Part shown: positions 34,335 to 46,000 of the stretch, piece after piece
How the letters are laid out: each line of letters starts with the position of its first letter
Position numbering within the stretch: the stretch's first letter is position 1
Assembly (NCBI RefSeq): GCF_000463015.1
Contig: NC_022247.1
Location: forward strand, 4,216,001-4,280,000
Reading direction: 5' to 3'
Source of the DNA: Variovorax paradoxus B4
GTDB lineage: Bacteria > Pseudomonadota > Gammaproteobacteria > Burkholderiales > Burkholderiaceae_C
Length of the DNA: 64,000 nt
Position numbers and translations under genes: made by a program
The notes under the pieces: model-generated
What the model was told of the DNA's origin: nothing
The model's database searches: none
What the model saw: the letters and a program-made list of their open reading frames with translations, nothing else

Positions 34335-36863
34335 CTACTCGCTGACGACCGCGCTGCGGTAGGCCGCATCGGCCTTGATCTCGGCTTCGGAGAACGGCAC
34401 CTTGAGCCATTGCCCCGCGCTGTAGGCGCGCGTGTAGTCGGCGTTGTGCGCCGAGGCCGGGTCGTCCGACAGCGAGAACGTGAGGAAGGTATGCGCCTCC
34501 ACGCCGCCTTCGGGGAACCGCACGACCTGCATGTAGCTGTTGCCGTTCGGGTTGCCGTCCATCGTGTAGCCGCCCTTGTCGAGCCGGTTCTCCGAGCAGG
34601 CGATGGTGAAGTAACCCGGGCCGTGGCAGCCGCCATACAACGGAATCTTCTGGCCGCCGCGCGTGGCGAACAGGTAGTCGCCGCGCTTCGCATCGAGCGC
34701 GAAGCCGCTGGCTTCCACGCGTGCGATGGCCGCGCCGAAGGCCTGCTGCAGCGCGGCTTGCGCACCGGGCTTCAGGTCGCGCGGCGTGTGGATCGGGTCG
34801 CCCGCGCTGAAGGGCACGTTGTAGAGCGTGGCCGAGGATTGCAGCGAGGCGCGGTTCCAGAACTCGTCCCAGATGTGCGCGCCGCGCGCCGCGCTTGCAC
34901 CGGTGTTGTCCCAGGCCTGGAGTACCGCGCAGGCGGGGCCGGTGTCCACGTCGCGCCCGATGGCCGCGCCACCTTGCGGATCGGTCGCAACGTTGATCGT
35001 CGGCGTTGCGCACACCATGGCCAGCGCCTGGTCCTTGAATAGCTCGGCCGTCAGCACGCGGCTGTTGATCACCATCCGCTTGACGGCGTCGGCCGTGGCG
35101 CCCTTGGCCCCGTACGCATCGGCACCGTCGATCCGCCCCTGTGCCAGCAGGTTGCCCAGGCGCGTGCGGAAGCTCACGGCCTCCGTGCCTGCAGGACCCA
35201 GGATGTCCGGGTAGCCGGTCATCGGTGCCTTCGGGTTCGCGAGCCAATAGCTGTCGTTCGAATTTTCGACGTAGTCGTCGCGCATCAAGCTCGGCATGCG
35301 GGAGGCGCCGAGAGCGCCCGTCTGGGCGGAGTCGGCGTCGGTCTGCCAGTCGCACGCGCTCCTGGAGCCATCGAAGACCGGCACGCGCGGCAGGGAGGCG
35401 CCGATCGCCGCACCCAGCGGCGTCGTGCAACTCGCCACCTGGGTAGGCGACACATTGGGGATCGCGCCGATGTCGGCATACCAGGCCTTGGGCGCGCCGC
35501 GGCCCACCGCCACGGTGTTGACCCACGGAATGGCCGACTCCTCGCGCTGGATGGCGATGAACTCGTCGAGCGACTTCGCCTGGTTCCAGCGCAGCCAGTT
35601 CCGGAAGGTGCGGTAGTTTTCCCCGTTGATGTCGCGCATCGCGAAGGCCGTGGTCTGGCTCCAGGCCAGCGCGGCGTTCAGCGGCGCCAGGTTGACCATC
35701 GGCCCGTATTCCGACTTGTGGAGCGTGCGCGTCACCGGCGCCACGCTGCCATCGGCCTGCTTCACGTTGACCGTGATGTTCAACGCCTGCATCTTCACGG
35801 CGCTGCCGTCGCGCATGTAGCTCGTCGGGTCGCCCGCCGCGAGCTTCAGTTCGAAGAAGCCGAAGCGGCGCGCGGTCGACACCGTGTGGCTCCAGGCGAT
35901 GTTGTCGTTGAAGCCGATCAGGATCACCGGAATGCCCAGGAACGAGGTGCCGCTGATGTTGAGCTGGCCCGGGATCGTGAGCTGCGCCTGGTAGAAGCGG
36001 TCGGGCCCGCGCCAGTACCAGTGCGGGTTGCCGAAGAGCAGCGGGCTCGCGTCGCCGGTGGCTGCCGTGCCGAAGCCGATCATGTTGCTGCCGACGCCTT
36101 CATGCCCGCCCACCTGCAGCTCGGGCACACGCATGCCGGCTGCCGCGAGTTGCAGCCTGGCCTTGTCGAGCCTGCCGCGCGCGGCGGTCTTGGTGGACGC
36201 CGCCGGCGCCGGAGCGATCGCGTTGGCGATGTTCGGCAGGAAGTTGCTGTAGCCGCCCGCGAGATTGGCCGCGTACATGCGGCGGTAGATGTCCTCGGCC
36301 GTGATGGGCTTCACCCAGGCCTCGTTGCGGCAGGCCTCGTGCGCCGCGGCGCTGGCCTTCAGGTCGCGCACGTAGCGGTTGTAGCCCGCGGCGAAGCCCT
36401 CGACCAGCTGCCTCAGGTTGTCGGGCTGCGCGGCGATCATCTTCTCGAGCACGTCGGCCGAGATCACGTGCCTGTGGAAGAAGTCGGAGTCGATGTTCTT
36501 CGGCCGCCCGATGGTGCTGCCGGCCACGAGCTGCGCGTCGCCGCCGAGGTACTGCGAACGCTCGCCGCGGTAGGTGAGGAACGAGTCGGCCATGGTGCAG
36601 AGGTTGTCCTCGGCCTGCGCGTAACCGTAGCCGTAGCCCGCGCCGGGCCAGTTGTCGGCCTTGATGTGCGGCACGCCCATCGCGGTGCGGCGGATCTCGG
36701 CCTTGTAGGTGCCTTCGGCCGGCGGGTTGCCGGGCGGATTGCCAGTAACGGGCGGGAACGAGAACCCGTTGCCTCCACCGCCGCCGCAGGCGGTGAGCGC
36801 GGCTGCGATGGCCAACGCGAGCAGGGACAGCGGCACGGCGCCGCGCGAGGATGTCTGTCTCAT
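34335..36863 (-). CDS. Penicillin-acylase-family lipoprotein, PvdQ/AHL-acylase-like
   Basis: An 842-residue Ntn-hydrolase precursor. The N-terminus is a lipoprotein signal (LLALAIAAALTAC, Cys26) with a glycine- and proline-rich linker. The autoprocessing site is Gly258-Ser259-Asn260, so Ser259 would be the new N-terminus and nucleophile of the beta chain. His281 falls exactly 22 residues later, as in PvdQ (Ser-beta1, His-beta23). Other segments recall PvdQ: RFYQAQLTIPGQLNISG, NIAWSHTVST, AIPWVNTVAV, VENSNDSYWLANP and PFSEAEIKAD near the end. PvdQ-group enzymes remove acyl chains from N-acyl-homoserine lactones or siderophore precursors. The substrate here is inferred. Confidence 0.85.
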   Translation of the reverse strand: MRQTSSRGAVPLSLLALAIAAALTACGGGGGNGFSFPPVTGNPPGNPPAEGTYKAEIRRTAMGVPHIKADNWPGAGYGYGYAQAEDNLCTMADSFLTYRGERSQYLGGDAQLVAGSTIGRPKNIDSDFFHRHVISADVLEKMIAAQPDNLRQLVEGFAAGYNRYVRDLKASAAAHEACRNEAWVKPITAEDIYRRMYAANLAGGYSNFLPNIANAIAPAPAASTKTAARGRLDKARLQLAAAGMRVPELQVGGHEGVGSNMIGFGTAATGDASPLLFGNPHWYWRGPDRFYQAQLTIPGQLNISGTSFLGIPVILIGFNDNIAWSHTVSTARRFGFFELKLAAGDPTSYMRDGSAVKMQALNITVNVKQADGSVAPVTRTLHKSEYGPMVNLAPLNAALAWSQTTAFAMRDINGENYRTFRNWLRWNQAKSLDEFIAIQREESAIPWVNTVAVGRGAPKAWYADIGAIPNVSPTQVASCTTPLGAAIGASLPRVPVFDGSRSACDWQTDADSAQTGALGASRMPSLMRDDYVENSNDSYWLANPKAPMTGYPDILGPAGTEAVSFRTRLGNLLAQGRIDGADAYGAKGATADAVKRMVINSRVLTAELFKDQALAMVCATPTINVATDPQGGAAIGRDVDTGPACAVLQAWDNTGASAARGAHIWDEFWNRASLQSSATLYNVPFSAGDPIHTPRDLKPGAQAALQQAFGAAIARVEASGFALDAKRGDYLFATRGGQKIPLYGGCHGPGYFTIACSENRLDKGGYTMDGNPNGNSYMQVVRFPEGGVEAHTFLTFSLSDDPASAHNADYTRAYSAGQWLKVPFSEAEIKADAAYRSAVVSE

Positions 36864-36959
36864 GGATGTCTCCGGTTGATGCTCTCTTGATGGAGCACCT
36901 TGGAGCCTACGCATGGAGACAGGCCGCGGCTTGAACGCAGCCGCTGTCATGCGGGCGGC

Positions 36960-37766
36960 TCAGTGGGCGGTCGCGTGGCCCCAGGCGTGCGACGCCTGCG
37001 CGTCCGCCGTCACATGCACCCGGCTCGCGAGAAACGACGGCGGCAGCCCGAAGTAGCGCTGGAAGGTGCGGCTCATGTGCGCCGCATCGGTGAAGCCGCT
37101 GACCAGCGCCACATCGGTGAGCGGCCGGTGGCCGGTGAACTGCTGCACCGTGCGCCGCACCTTGGTCCACAACGCATAGCGCTTGACCGACACGCCCACC
37201 TGCTCCGCGAAGAGATGGGTCAGCCGGTCGGGCGAGAGGCAGGCCACGGCCGAGAGTTTCTTCAGCGGGATCTGGCCCGCATGTGCACGGATGGCCTGCA
37301 GCACGCGCTCGATGCGCCGGTCGATCGGCGCCACGAGTTCCGGGCATCCGGTGATCGCCTCCACCATCTTCGCGCTGAGCGACTGCAGACTGCTGTCGCC
37401 GAGCAGCCCGCGCTGCGCGGGGTCGAAGTCGTCGCGCAGCTTGCCGAAGCGGCGCGCATCGATCGGCTGGATGCCGTAGCCGCCCATGCAACGCGCGAGC
37501 ATGCGGTAGGCGCTCGATGCCGGATCGAGGTTGAGCGACAGCAGCCCGCAGCCATCGACATCGAGCCGGCGCGACACATGCGGGGCCACCAGCGCGGCGG
37601 TGCACTGCACGCGCGTGCCATCGACCGCCTCGAGCATGAACGGATGGCCGCTGACCGACGCCAGCAGCGTCGCCGACGAGCGCGCCGTGAGTCCCGACTG
37701 GATCGCCGGCGTGATGTAAAGAAACCTGTCGTCCCAGAGGTGCAGGAAGTTTTGCTGCGTGGTCAT
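36960..37766 (-). CDS. AraC-family transcriptional regulator
   Basis: A 268-residue regulator with a C-terminal AraC/XylS double helix-turn-helix (about 160-255; LKKLSAVACLSPDRLTHLFAEQVGVSVKRYALWTK, then PLTDVALVSGFTDAAHMSRTFQRYFGLPPSFLAS). The N-terminal part is a short cupin-like sensor beginning with NFLHLWDDRFLYITP. I chose the ATG at 37766, preceded by AGAGAC; an in-frame start about 48 bp upstream is possible. It lies 96 bp upstream of the acylase gene on the same strand, so it may be its regulator or simply be next to it. Confidence 0.88.
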   Translation of the reverse strand: MTTQQNFLHLWDDRFLYITPAIQSGLTARSSATLLASVSGHPFMLEAVDGTRVQCTAALVAPHVSRRLDVDGCGLLSLNLDPASSAYRMLARCMGGYGIQPIDARRFGKLRDDFDPAQRGLLGDSSLQSLSAKMVEAITGCPELVAPIDRRIERVLQAIRAHAGQIPLKKLSAVACLSPDRLTHLFAEQVGVSVKRYALWTKVRRTVQQFTGHRPLTDVALVSGFTDAAHMSRTFQRYFGLPPSFLASRVHVTADAQASHAWGHATAH

Positions 37767-37854
37767 GCCATGTCTCTTTTTTTGTCTTGTCTCCGGCAAC
37801 GGATTCTCATGCATAGGCACGGCGCAAGGGCTACGGGATTGTGCCCGGTGCGGC

Positions 37855-38802
37855 TCAGTGAAGCTGCGCCGGCTCCGCCTGCACATGTTCGCGCACGGCC
37901 TCCAGCAGCAGCGCGTCGAGCCGGGCCACCGGCGCCTCGGCCGCGGCCTGCGCGCGATAGAGCATGAGCGACATCTGCGGCAGCGCCGGCAGCCCGATGG
38001 CCGTGCGGTCGATGGCACGCACATGCGCAGGCAGGCCGAAGGGCGTGCGCACCGACAGGCCCAGGCCGGCCGACGTGGCGGCCCACAGCGCGGCCAGGCT
38101 GGCGCTGGTGAACGCATGGCGCCACGGCGTGCCGGCGCGGTCGAGCGCGGCCACGACGATCTCGCGCAGCGGGCATGGCGCGTCGAGCAGCACCAGCGGC
38201 AGCGGCTCCTTCGACTTGCGCGCGCTATTGCCGCGGCGCTCGCGCTCCTTCCACCAGGCTGCGTCGAGCGCATCGGGCGCCCTGGGGCCGATCCATTGCA
38301 GGGGCAGCCGCGCCACGCGCTCGCCGTGCGGCGTCATCTGCTCGCCGGTGTCCCACACCAGGGCCAGGTCGAGCTGCCGCAGCTCGAGCCGTTCGCGCAG
38401 TTCCGCGCTGCGCGCCACGCAGGCCTCGATGCGCACCTTGGGATGCGCGCGTGCAAAGCGGCCGAGCACGGCGGGCAGCAACGTTTCGCCGAAGTCTTCC
38501 TGCAGGCCGAGTCGCACCCAGCCTTCGAGATCCGCACCGCGCATGGCGGCGCCGGCTTCCGCGTTGAGTTCGAGCATGCGGTGGGCGTAGGCCAGCAGCG
38601 TTTCGCCCGCGTCGGTGAGCTCCAGCCCGCGGCCGGCCTTGCGGAACAGCGCGGTGCCGGCCTGCGCCTCCAGCTTCTTGAGCTGGGCGCTGACCGCTGA
38701 GGTCGAACGGCCCAGCCGGTCGGCCGCGCGCGCATAGCTGCCAAGCGCGATGCCTGTGGAGAAACTGCGCAGCACGTCGAGATCGAACATCACCTGGGAC
38801 AT
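37855..38802 (-). CDS. LysR-family transcriptional regulator (MFS-divergent)
   Basis: A regulator of about 315 residues with the N-terminal winged helix (FDLDVLRSFSTGIALGSYARAADRLGRSTSAVSAQLKKLEAQAGTALF, residues 5-55) and an effector-binding domain from about 90. The start at 38802 (MSQVMF) has AAGGGTGA in front of it. An in-frame ATG at 38817 adds five residues. It is transcribed divergently from an MFS transporter, with a palindrome between them, so export or import by that protein is its likely target. Confidence 0.9.
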   Translation of the reverse strand: MSQVMFDLDVLRSFSTGIALGSYARAADRLGRSTSAVSAQLKKLEAQAGTALFRKAGRGLELTDAGETLLAYAHRMLELNAEAGAAMRGADLEGWVRLGLQEDFGETLLPAVLGRFARAHPKVRIEACVARSAELRERLELRQLDLALVWDTGEQMTPHGERVARLPLQWIGPRAPDALDAAWWKERERRGNSARKSKEPLPLVLLDAPCPLREIVVAALDRAGTPWRHAFTSASLAALWAATSAGLGLSVRTPFGLPAHVRAIDRTAIGLPALPQMSLMLYRAQAAAEAPVARLDALLLEAVREHVQAEPAQLH

Positions 38803-38854
38803 GGATTCACCCTTCATTGATCGTCCTGTTTTTTGGAACGATTAGCTCATTATT

Positions 38855-38869
38855 TTCTGATTTTCAGAA
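38855..38869. promoter_or_regulatory. Candidate LysR operator between lysR and the MFS gene
   Basis: Perfect inverted repeat TTCTGA-TTT-TCAGAA in the 97-bp divergent gap, 31 bp before the MFS start at 38900. It matches the short symmetrical half-sites bound by LysR proteins. No experimental link is claimed. Confidence 0.5.
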
Positions 38870-38899
38870 CTTTTGCAACAGCGGACACTGCACTGCAAC

Positions 38900-41667
<2,768 letters not shown>

Positions 41668-41688
41668 AGCGCGGCCGCGGTCAGCGCG

Positions 41689-42591
41689 TCAGTCGTTGAA
41701 AGCCCGCAGCATCGCCTTGCGCAGCCATGCCTCCGCTGCGTCCTTGTCGGTCACGGCGCGCCAGGCCAACTTGATCTGGTAGTTCGGACTCTCGAACGGC
41801 AGCGCCTCGTAGCGAAGCCCGCCCTGCGCCGACAGCGCCAGCGCCACGTGCTCCGGCACCGTGGCCAGCAACTCGGTGCCCGCGAGCACGGCAGGCAGGC
41901 TGCCGAACTGCGGCACCGAGAAGGCCACCTCGCGCTGCCGGCCAAGTTCATTCAATGCTTCATCGACGGTGCCGCACAGGTCGCCCGCGTAGGTCACGAG
42001 CACATGCCGCCGCCGGCAATAGTCGTCGAGCGTCAGCCTTGCGGCTGCGGTGTCGGCACGCAGCAGTGCAAAGCGTGCCGTGCGAACCTTGCGTATCTTG
42101 GCGCCCGCCGGCAGGTCCTTCAGGAAGGTCATGACCGCGCTGACCCGCCCTTCGTCGAGATAGCGCGCGGCGTTGCGGTAGCAGACCGTCAGGTTCACCA
42201 GCCGGGCCCGGGGTGCCTCCACGCTGAGCGCGCGAAGCAGCCGCGGCAGCATCGCGATCTGCAGGTCGTCGGTCAGCCCGATGCGAAACACCGGCGCGGC
42301 GCGCGCGGGCTCGAAGTCCGCCTGCGCCCGGAACGTGGCCTCGATCTGCTCGAGCGCCGGACCCAGTCCCTGCATTAGCGCGAGTGCCCGCTCGGTCGGC
42401 TCCATCACCCGCCCCTGGCGCACCAGGAGCGGATCGCCCGTGAGCTCGCGCAGCCGCGCCAGCGCGTGGCTCACGGCCGGCTGCCCCAGGTGCAGCCGCT
42501 GCGCAGCCCGGCTGACGTGCCGCTCGCGCATGAGGGCCGCCAGCACGGTGAGCAGGTTGAGGTCAATCCGGCTGAGTTCGATCGGGTTCAT
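41689..42591 (-). CDS. LysR-family transcriptional regulator (dehydrogenase-divergent)
   Basis: A 300-residue regulator of the NodD/NahR-like branch (MNPIELSRIDLNLLTVLAALM). The helix-turn-helix contains HVSRAAQRLHLGQPAVSHALARLRELTGDPLLVRQG at residues 25-60, and the effector domain begins near 88 with PVFRIGLTDDLQIAMLPRLL. It is transcribed divergently from the zinc-independent alcohol-dehydrogenase-like gene, 139 bp apart, and is the likely regulator of that gene. Confidence 0.9.
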   Translation of the reverse strand: MNPIELSRIDLNLLTVLAALMRERHVSRAAQRLHLGQPAVSHALARLRELTGDPLLVRQGRVMEPTERALALMQGLGPALEQIEATFRAQADFEPARAAPVFRIGLTDDLQIAMLPRLLRALSVEAPRARLVNLTVCYRNAARYLDEGRVSAVMTFLKDLPAGAKIRKVRTARFALLRADTAAARLTLDDYCRRRHVLVTYAGDLCGTVDEALNELGRQREVAFSVPQFGSLPAVLAGTELLATVPEHVALALSAQGGLRYEALPFESPNYQIKLAWRAVTDKDAAEAWLRKAMLRAFND

Positions 42592-42608
42592 CCACGCGCC
42601 TTGAAGTC

Positions 42609-42645
42609 ATCGATTCCGTGCATAGCGAATATCGTATGAATCGAT
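42609..42645. promoter_or_regulatory. Candidate LysR operator upstream of the quinone-reductase-like gene
   Basis: ATCGATT (42609-42615) and AATCGAT (42639-42645) form a perfect 7-bp inverted repeat with a 23-nt spacer that itself contains CATA...TATG. It sits 17 bp before the start of the LysR gene on one side and about 85 bp before the dehydrogenase on the other, where autoregulation and activation sites are expected. Confidence 0.42.
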
Positions 42646-42730
42646 TTCCTTGATGGCCCTGCGGCTTCTAGATTGATGCCTTCGGCCGCTTCATTCCGAG
42701 GCTTCCGGCTTTTTTCAAGGAGATTTTTGT

Positions 42731-43744
42731 ATGGGCAGGATGGTCCGCTTTCACCGCTTCGGCGGCGCCGATGTTCTGAAGGTCGAGCAGGTCGCGACGC
42801 CAGCGCCTGGCGCCGGCGAAGTGCGCATCGCGGTGCAGGCGATCGGCCTGAACCGGGCCGACGCACTGTGGCGCCAGAACCTGTACATCGAGGACCCGAT
42901 CCTGCCTGCCGGCCTCGGCAACGAGGCCGCCGGGCTCATCGAAGCGGTGGGCGCGGGCGTCAACGGCCTGAGCGTCGGCGACCGCGTCGCGCTGCTGCCC
43001 GGAGCCAACCAGGGCCTGTATCCCACCTATGGCGAGAGCATTCTTTTTCCCGCCTCGCATGTGGTGCGCCACCCCGGCAAGCTCTCGGCCGAGCAGGCCG
43101 CCGGTGCCTACATGGCCTACCTGACGGGCTATTTCCCGATGTTCGAGATGGCCCGCCTGCAGCGCGGCCAGACGGTGCTGGTGACGGGTGCGTCATCCAG
43201 CACGGGCATTGCGGCGCTGCAGATGGCGCGCGCGGCGGGCATCTTTGCCATCGCCACCACGCGCACGGCAGCCAAGCGCCAGGCGCTGCTGGATGCAGGC
43301 GCGGCCCATGTGGTGGTAACGCAAGAGGAAGACGTGGTGGAGCGGGTCCTGGCGCTGACCGGCGGCCGCGGCGCCGACCTGGTGTACGACGGCGTGGGCG
43401 GTCCGCAGCTCGAGCGGCTCGGCGGCGCCGTCGCACAGCGCGGCTGGTACGTGCTGTACGGGCTCTCCGGCGGCGCGGAGTTCAGCTACCCCGTGCTTGC
43501 GCAGTTCCGCAAGAGCTGGCGCTTCCACGTCTACACGGTCCTGGAATTCACCGGCTCGGCCACCATGGGCTTGCCGCGCGATGAAGCTGCGCTGGGCCGC
43601 GCGCTGGGCTTCGTCAATGAAGGCCTGGCCAGGGGCGCCCTGCAGATGCGCATCGACCGCAGCTTTGCGCTCGACGAGGTGGTGCAAGCCCACCAATACC
43701 TCGAACGCGCCGGTCACATCGGCAAGATCGTGCTCACGGTCTGA
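42731..43744 (+). CDS. Zinc-independent alcohol dehydrogenase/quinone oxidoreductase-like protein
   Basis: A 337-residue MDR-superfamily enzyme using NADPH. The N-terminal GroES-like domain contains GEVRIAVQAIGLNRADALWRQ, and GLGNEAAGLIEAVGAGV matches the quinone reductase type. The nucleotide motif is VLVTGASSSTGIAALQMARAAG. The catalytic-zinc cysteine and histidine ligands are absent, so it is a quinone reductase or enoyl reductase rather than a zinc alcohol dehydrogenase. AAGGAG at 42717-42722 precedes the ATG. Divergent from its probable LysR regulator. Confidence 0.88.
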   Translation: MGRMVRFHRFGGADVLKVEQVATPAPGAGEVRIAVQAIGLNRADALWRQNLYIEDPILPAGLGNEAAGLIEAVGAGVNGLSVGDRVALLPGANQGLYPTYGESILFPASHVVRHPGKLSAEQAAGAYMAYLTGYFPMFEMARLQRGQTVLVTGASSSTGIAALQMARAAGIFAIATTRTAAKRQALLDAGAAHVVVTQEEDVVERVLALTGGRGADLVYDGVGGPQLERLGGAVAQRGWYVLYGLSGGAEFSYPVLAQFRKSWRFHVYTVLEFTGSATMGLPRDEAALGRALGFVNEGLARGALQMRIDRSFALDEVVQAHQYLERAGHIGKIVLTV

Positions 43745-43789
43745 TCGACCGGGCCGGCTACCCGCGCGCGGGCCTTGGAACGCAAGGCG

Positions 43790-44974
43790 TCACCAACCCG
43801 CCTCGCCCCCCTGCAGGGCACGCCGGGCGAGCACAAAGGTGGCGGCGTTCCAGCTCTGGCCGGCCATGCCCATCGGCGCCAGCGTGCGGCCGTGGAACCA
43901 CTCGGTAAAACGCCAGCCGCCGAGCTGGTTCACATGCGCGAGGCGCGCGAGTTCAGGCCACGCCATGTCATGCAGCCCGAGGCGGGCCAGCGCCATCACC
44001 CAGAAGCCGCCCACGAAAGGCCAGATGCCGCCGTTGTGGTACTGGTGCACGAGGTTCTGCTGATGGCGCGCCATGTACGGCCGCCACAGCGCATGCTCGC
44101 GCGTCAGCGGATGCAGCACCACGCGCACCGGGTACGGCTCGCAGGCGCGCGCCGCGGCAATGGTCTTGACGATGCGGTTCGCCATCTCCGCATCGGCCAG
44201 CCCGCTCTGTATGGCCAGCACGTTGCCGAACACGTCGCCCTCGTCGCCGACGAAGGACAGGTTGACGAAGCTCAGGTACAGGCCCGGATCGGCTCGCCCG
44301 CGGCGCGCATAGTGCCGCAGCAGCCGGGCGCGGTGGTATTCGGGCAGGTCCTGCTGGAACGGATTGAACAGGTGGTTGAAGTGGTGCTGCGTCGCCTCGG
44401 CATGGTCCAGCGCGAAGCGGCGCTTCACCTCGTACCAGAGCGCGTTGCTGTACAGCACGTAGCCCGAGCGCGGCATGATGTCGGCCCAGTCGCTGGCCTC
44501 GTTCTGCTGCAGCAGCCGGAAGTGCTGGTGCTCCTGCGCCAGCAGCCAGCCGATGGCGCGCTCCACCTCGCCGCTCCAGTGCAAGGGGCCGACACGGCCG
44601 TGGCGGCGCACATGGTCCACCGCGATCAGCCACCACAGCGTGGCGTCGATGCAGCCCAGGTACCAGAAGTCGGCATCGTGGCCGTCGGGGTCGACGTACT
44701 TGGGAATCTGCCCGTTGGCCGCCTGCTGCGCGGCCAGCGCGTCGAGGCTGGCCACCGCGCCCTGCTCCAGCGCGGGCACGCCGCTGCCGCACATGGCCAT
44801 CACGCAGATGGCCGCGTCGCGCCCGAAGATGCGCGTGTAGCGCCGCGCAACAGCCGCCTCGGTGCGGGTGGCGGCCAGGATGCCGTGCGGCGTGAGGTTG
44901 CGCTCCAGGAGCTGGAGCGAAGCTCGGGAACAGTCGTCGATCAGTGCAAGGGAAGAGGTGTCAGGTTTCGTCAT
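43790..44974 (-). CDS. GH100/amylo-alpha-1,6-glucosidase-like glycosidase
   Basis: A 394-residue (alpha/alpha)6-barrel protein resembling alkaline/neutral invertases (GH100) and glycogen-debranching-type glucosidases. Candidate catalytic residues lie in RIFGRDAAICVMAM (Asp near residue 53) and in EASDWADIMPRSGYVLYSNALWYE (Asp near 163), both conserved patterns of the family. QYHNGGIWPFVGGFWVMAL marks the C-terminal barrel. No signal peptide, so it should be cytosolic. The start overlaps the end of the GlxA-type regulator gene by 14 bp, suggesting co-transcription. The sugar substrate is unknown. Confidence 0.78.
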   Translation of the reverse strand: MTKPDTSSLALIDDCSRASLQLLERNLTPHGILAATRTEAAVARRYTRIFGRDAAICVMAMCGSGVPALEQGAVASLDALAAQQAANGQIPKYVDPDGHDADFWYLGCIDATLWWLIAVDHVRRHGRVGPLHWSGEVERAIGWLLAQEHQHFRLLQQNEASDWADIMPRSGYVLYSNALWYEVKRRFALDHAEATQHHFNHLFNPFQQDLPEYHRARLLRHYARRGRADPGLYLSFVNLSFVGDEGDVFGNVLAIQSGLADAEMANRIVKTIAAARACEPYPVRVVLHPLTREHALWRPYMARHQQNLVHQYHNGGIWPFVGGFWVMALARLGLHDMAWPELARLAHVNQLGGWRFTEWFHGRTLAPMGMAGQSWNAATFVLARRALQGGEAGW

Positions 44975-45959
44975 GGGTTCGATAGGCTTGCGGCGTCAGG
45001 CCGTGCTGCCGCGCGAAGGCGCGCTGCAGCGCGTCCACCGAGCGGAAGCCGCTGCGGCTCGCAATGCGGTCCTGCGGCCAGCGCGTCTGGCGCAGCAGCT
45101 GCGCGGCGGCGGCCACGCGGACCTGTTCGACAAGGCGCGCCGGCGTGCAGCCGGTCTCGGCCGTGAAGGCGCGCGCGAAGTTCCGCGGGCTCATCTGCAC
45201 GCGCTCGGCCAATGCCTCGACCGACAGGTCGTCCTGCGGATGCGTGCCGATCCACGCCACCAGTTCGCGCAGCCGATGGCTGGCCGAGGCCTGCGCCTGG
45301 AGCGCCTGCGTCAGCTGCGGCTGCGCCCCGCCGCGCAGCATCGGCAACGCCAGCGTGCGGGCGATCTCCATCGACACCGCATGGCCAAGGTCGTCCTCGA
45401 CCAGCGCAAGCGCGAGCTCGATGCCGGTGGTGACGCCGGCCGAGGTCCACACCGGACCATCGCGCACATAGATGCGATCGCGCTGCACCCGCACCTGCGG
45501 CCGCAGCGCCTGGAGCTGGTCGCAGACGCGCCAGTGCGTGGTGGCCTCGCGGCCGTCGAGCAGGCCGGCCGCGGCCAGTGCGAAGGCGCCGCTGCACACG
45601 CTTGCCATGCGGCGCGTGTGCGGCGCCACCTGCCTGAGCCAGGCGCCGATGTGCTGCTCGAGGATGGCCGCGCGCACGGCCGGCTCATCGCCGCCGGCAA
45701 CGATCAGCGTATCGATCGACGGGGGCAGCTGCTGCAGCTTGCTGGTGCCGGAAAAGCTCAGGCCGCCATTCGTCGACACGGTGCCGCCGGCCGGCGACGC
45801 GATGTGCAGGCGGTAGTTGCCGGGGCGCATCTGCCCGGCCTTGCTGAACACGCTGGCGGGGCCGGCGACGTCGATCACCTCAACGCCGTCGAACACCACC
45901 AGCACCACGTCGCTGGCAGAAACCGCGGTTACTTCGTCCTTGCGGGTCAGGGTGGGCAT
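44961..45959 (-). CDS. GlxA-family AraC regulator with DJ-1/PfpI-like sensor domain
   Basis: A 332-residue regulator. The N-terminal domain (about 15-195) has the DJ-1/PfpI fold (VVLVVFDGVEVIDVAGPASVFSKAG, DTLIVAGGDE, and the elbow MASVCSGAFALAAAGLLDGREATTHW). The C-terminal AraC domain (about 220-325) contains LSVEALAERVQMSPRNFARAFTAETGCTPARLVEQVR and DRIASRSGFRSVDALQRAF. I chose the ATG at 45959, preceded by AGAGAC. Only 41 bp separate it from the divergent lipoprotein gene, whose product carries the same DJ-1 fold. Confidence 0.9.
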   Translation of the reverse strand: MPTLTRKDEVTAVSASDVVLVVFDGVEVIDVAGPASVFSKAGQMRPGNYRLHIASPAGGTVSTNGGLSFSGTSKLQQLPPSIDTLIVAGGDEPAVRAAILEQHIGAWLRQVAPHTRRMASVCSGAFALAAAGLLDGREATTHWRVCDQLQALRPQVRVQRDRIYVRDGPVWTSAGVTTGIELALALVEDDLGHAVSMEIARTLALPMLRGGAQPQLTQALQAQASASHRLRELVAWIGTHPQDDLSVEALAERVQMSPRNFARAFTAETGCTPARLVEQVRVAAAAQLLRQTRWPQDRIASRSGFRSVDALQRAFARQHGLTPQAYRTHDET

Positions 45960-46000
45960 TCGTAGTCTCTGGGCATCGTCAAGTCGACAGGGAAACGGCC

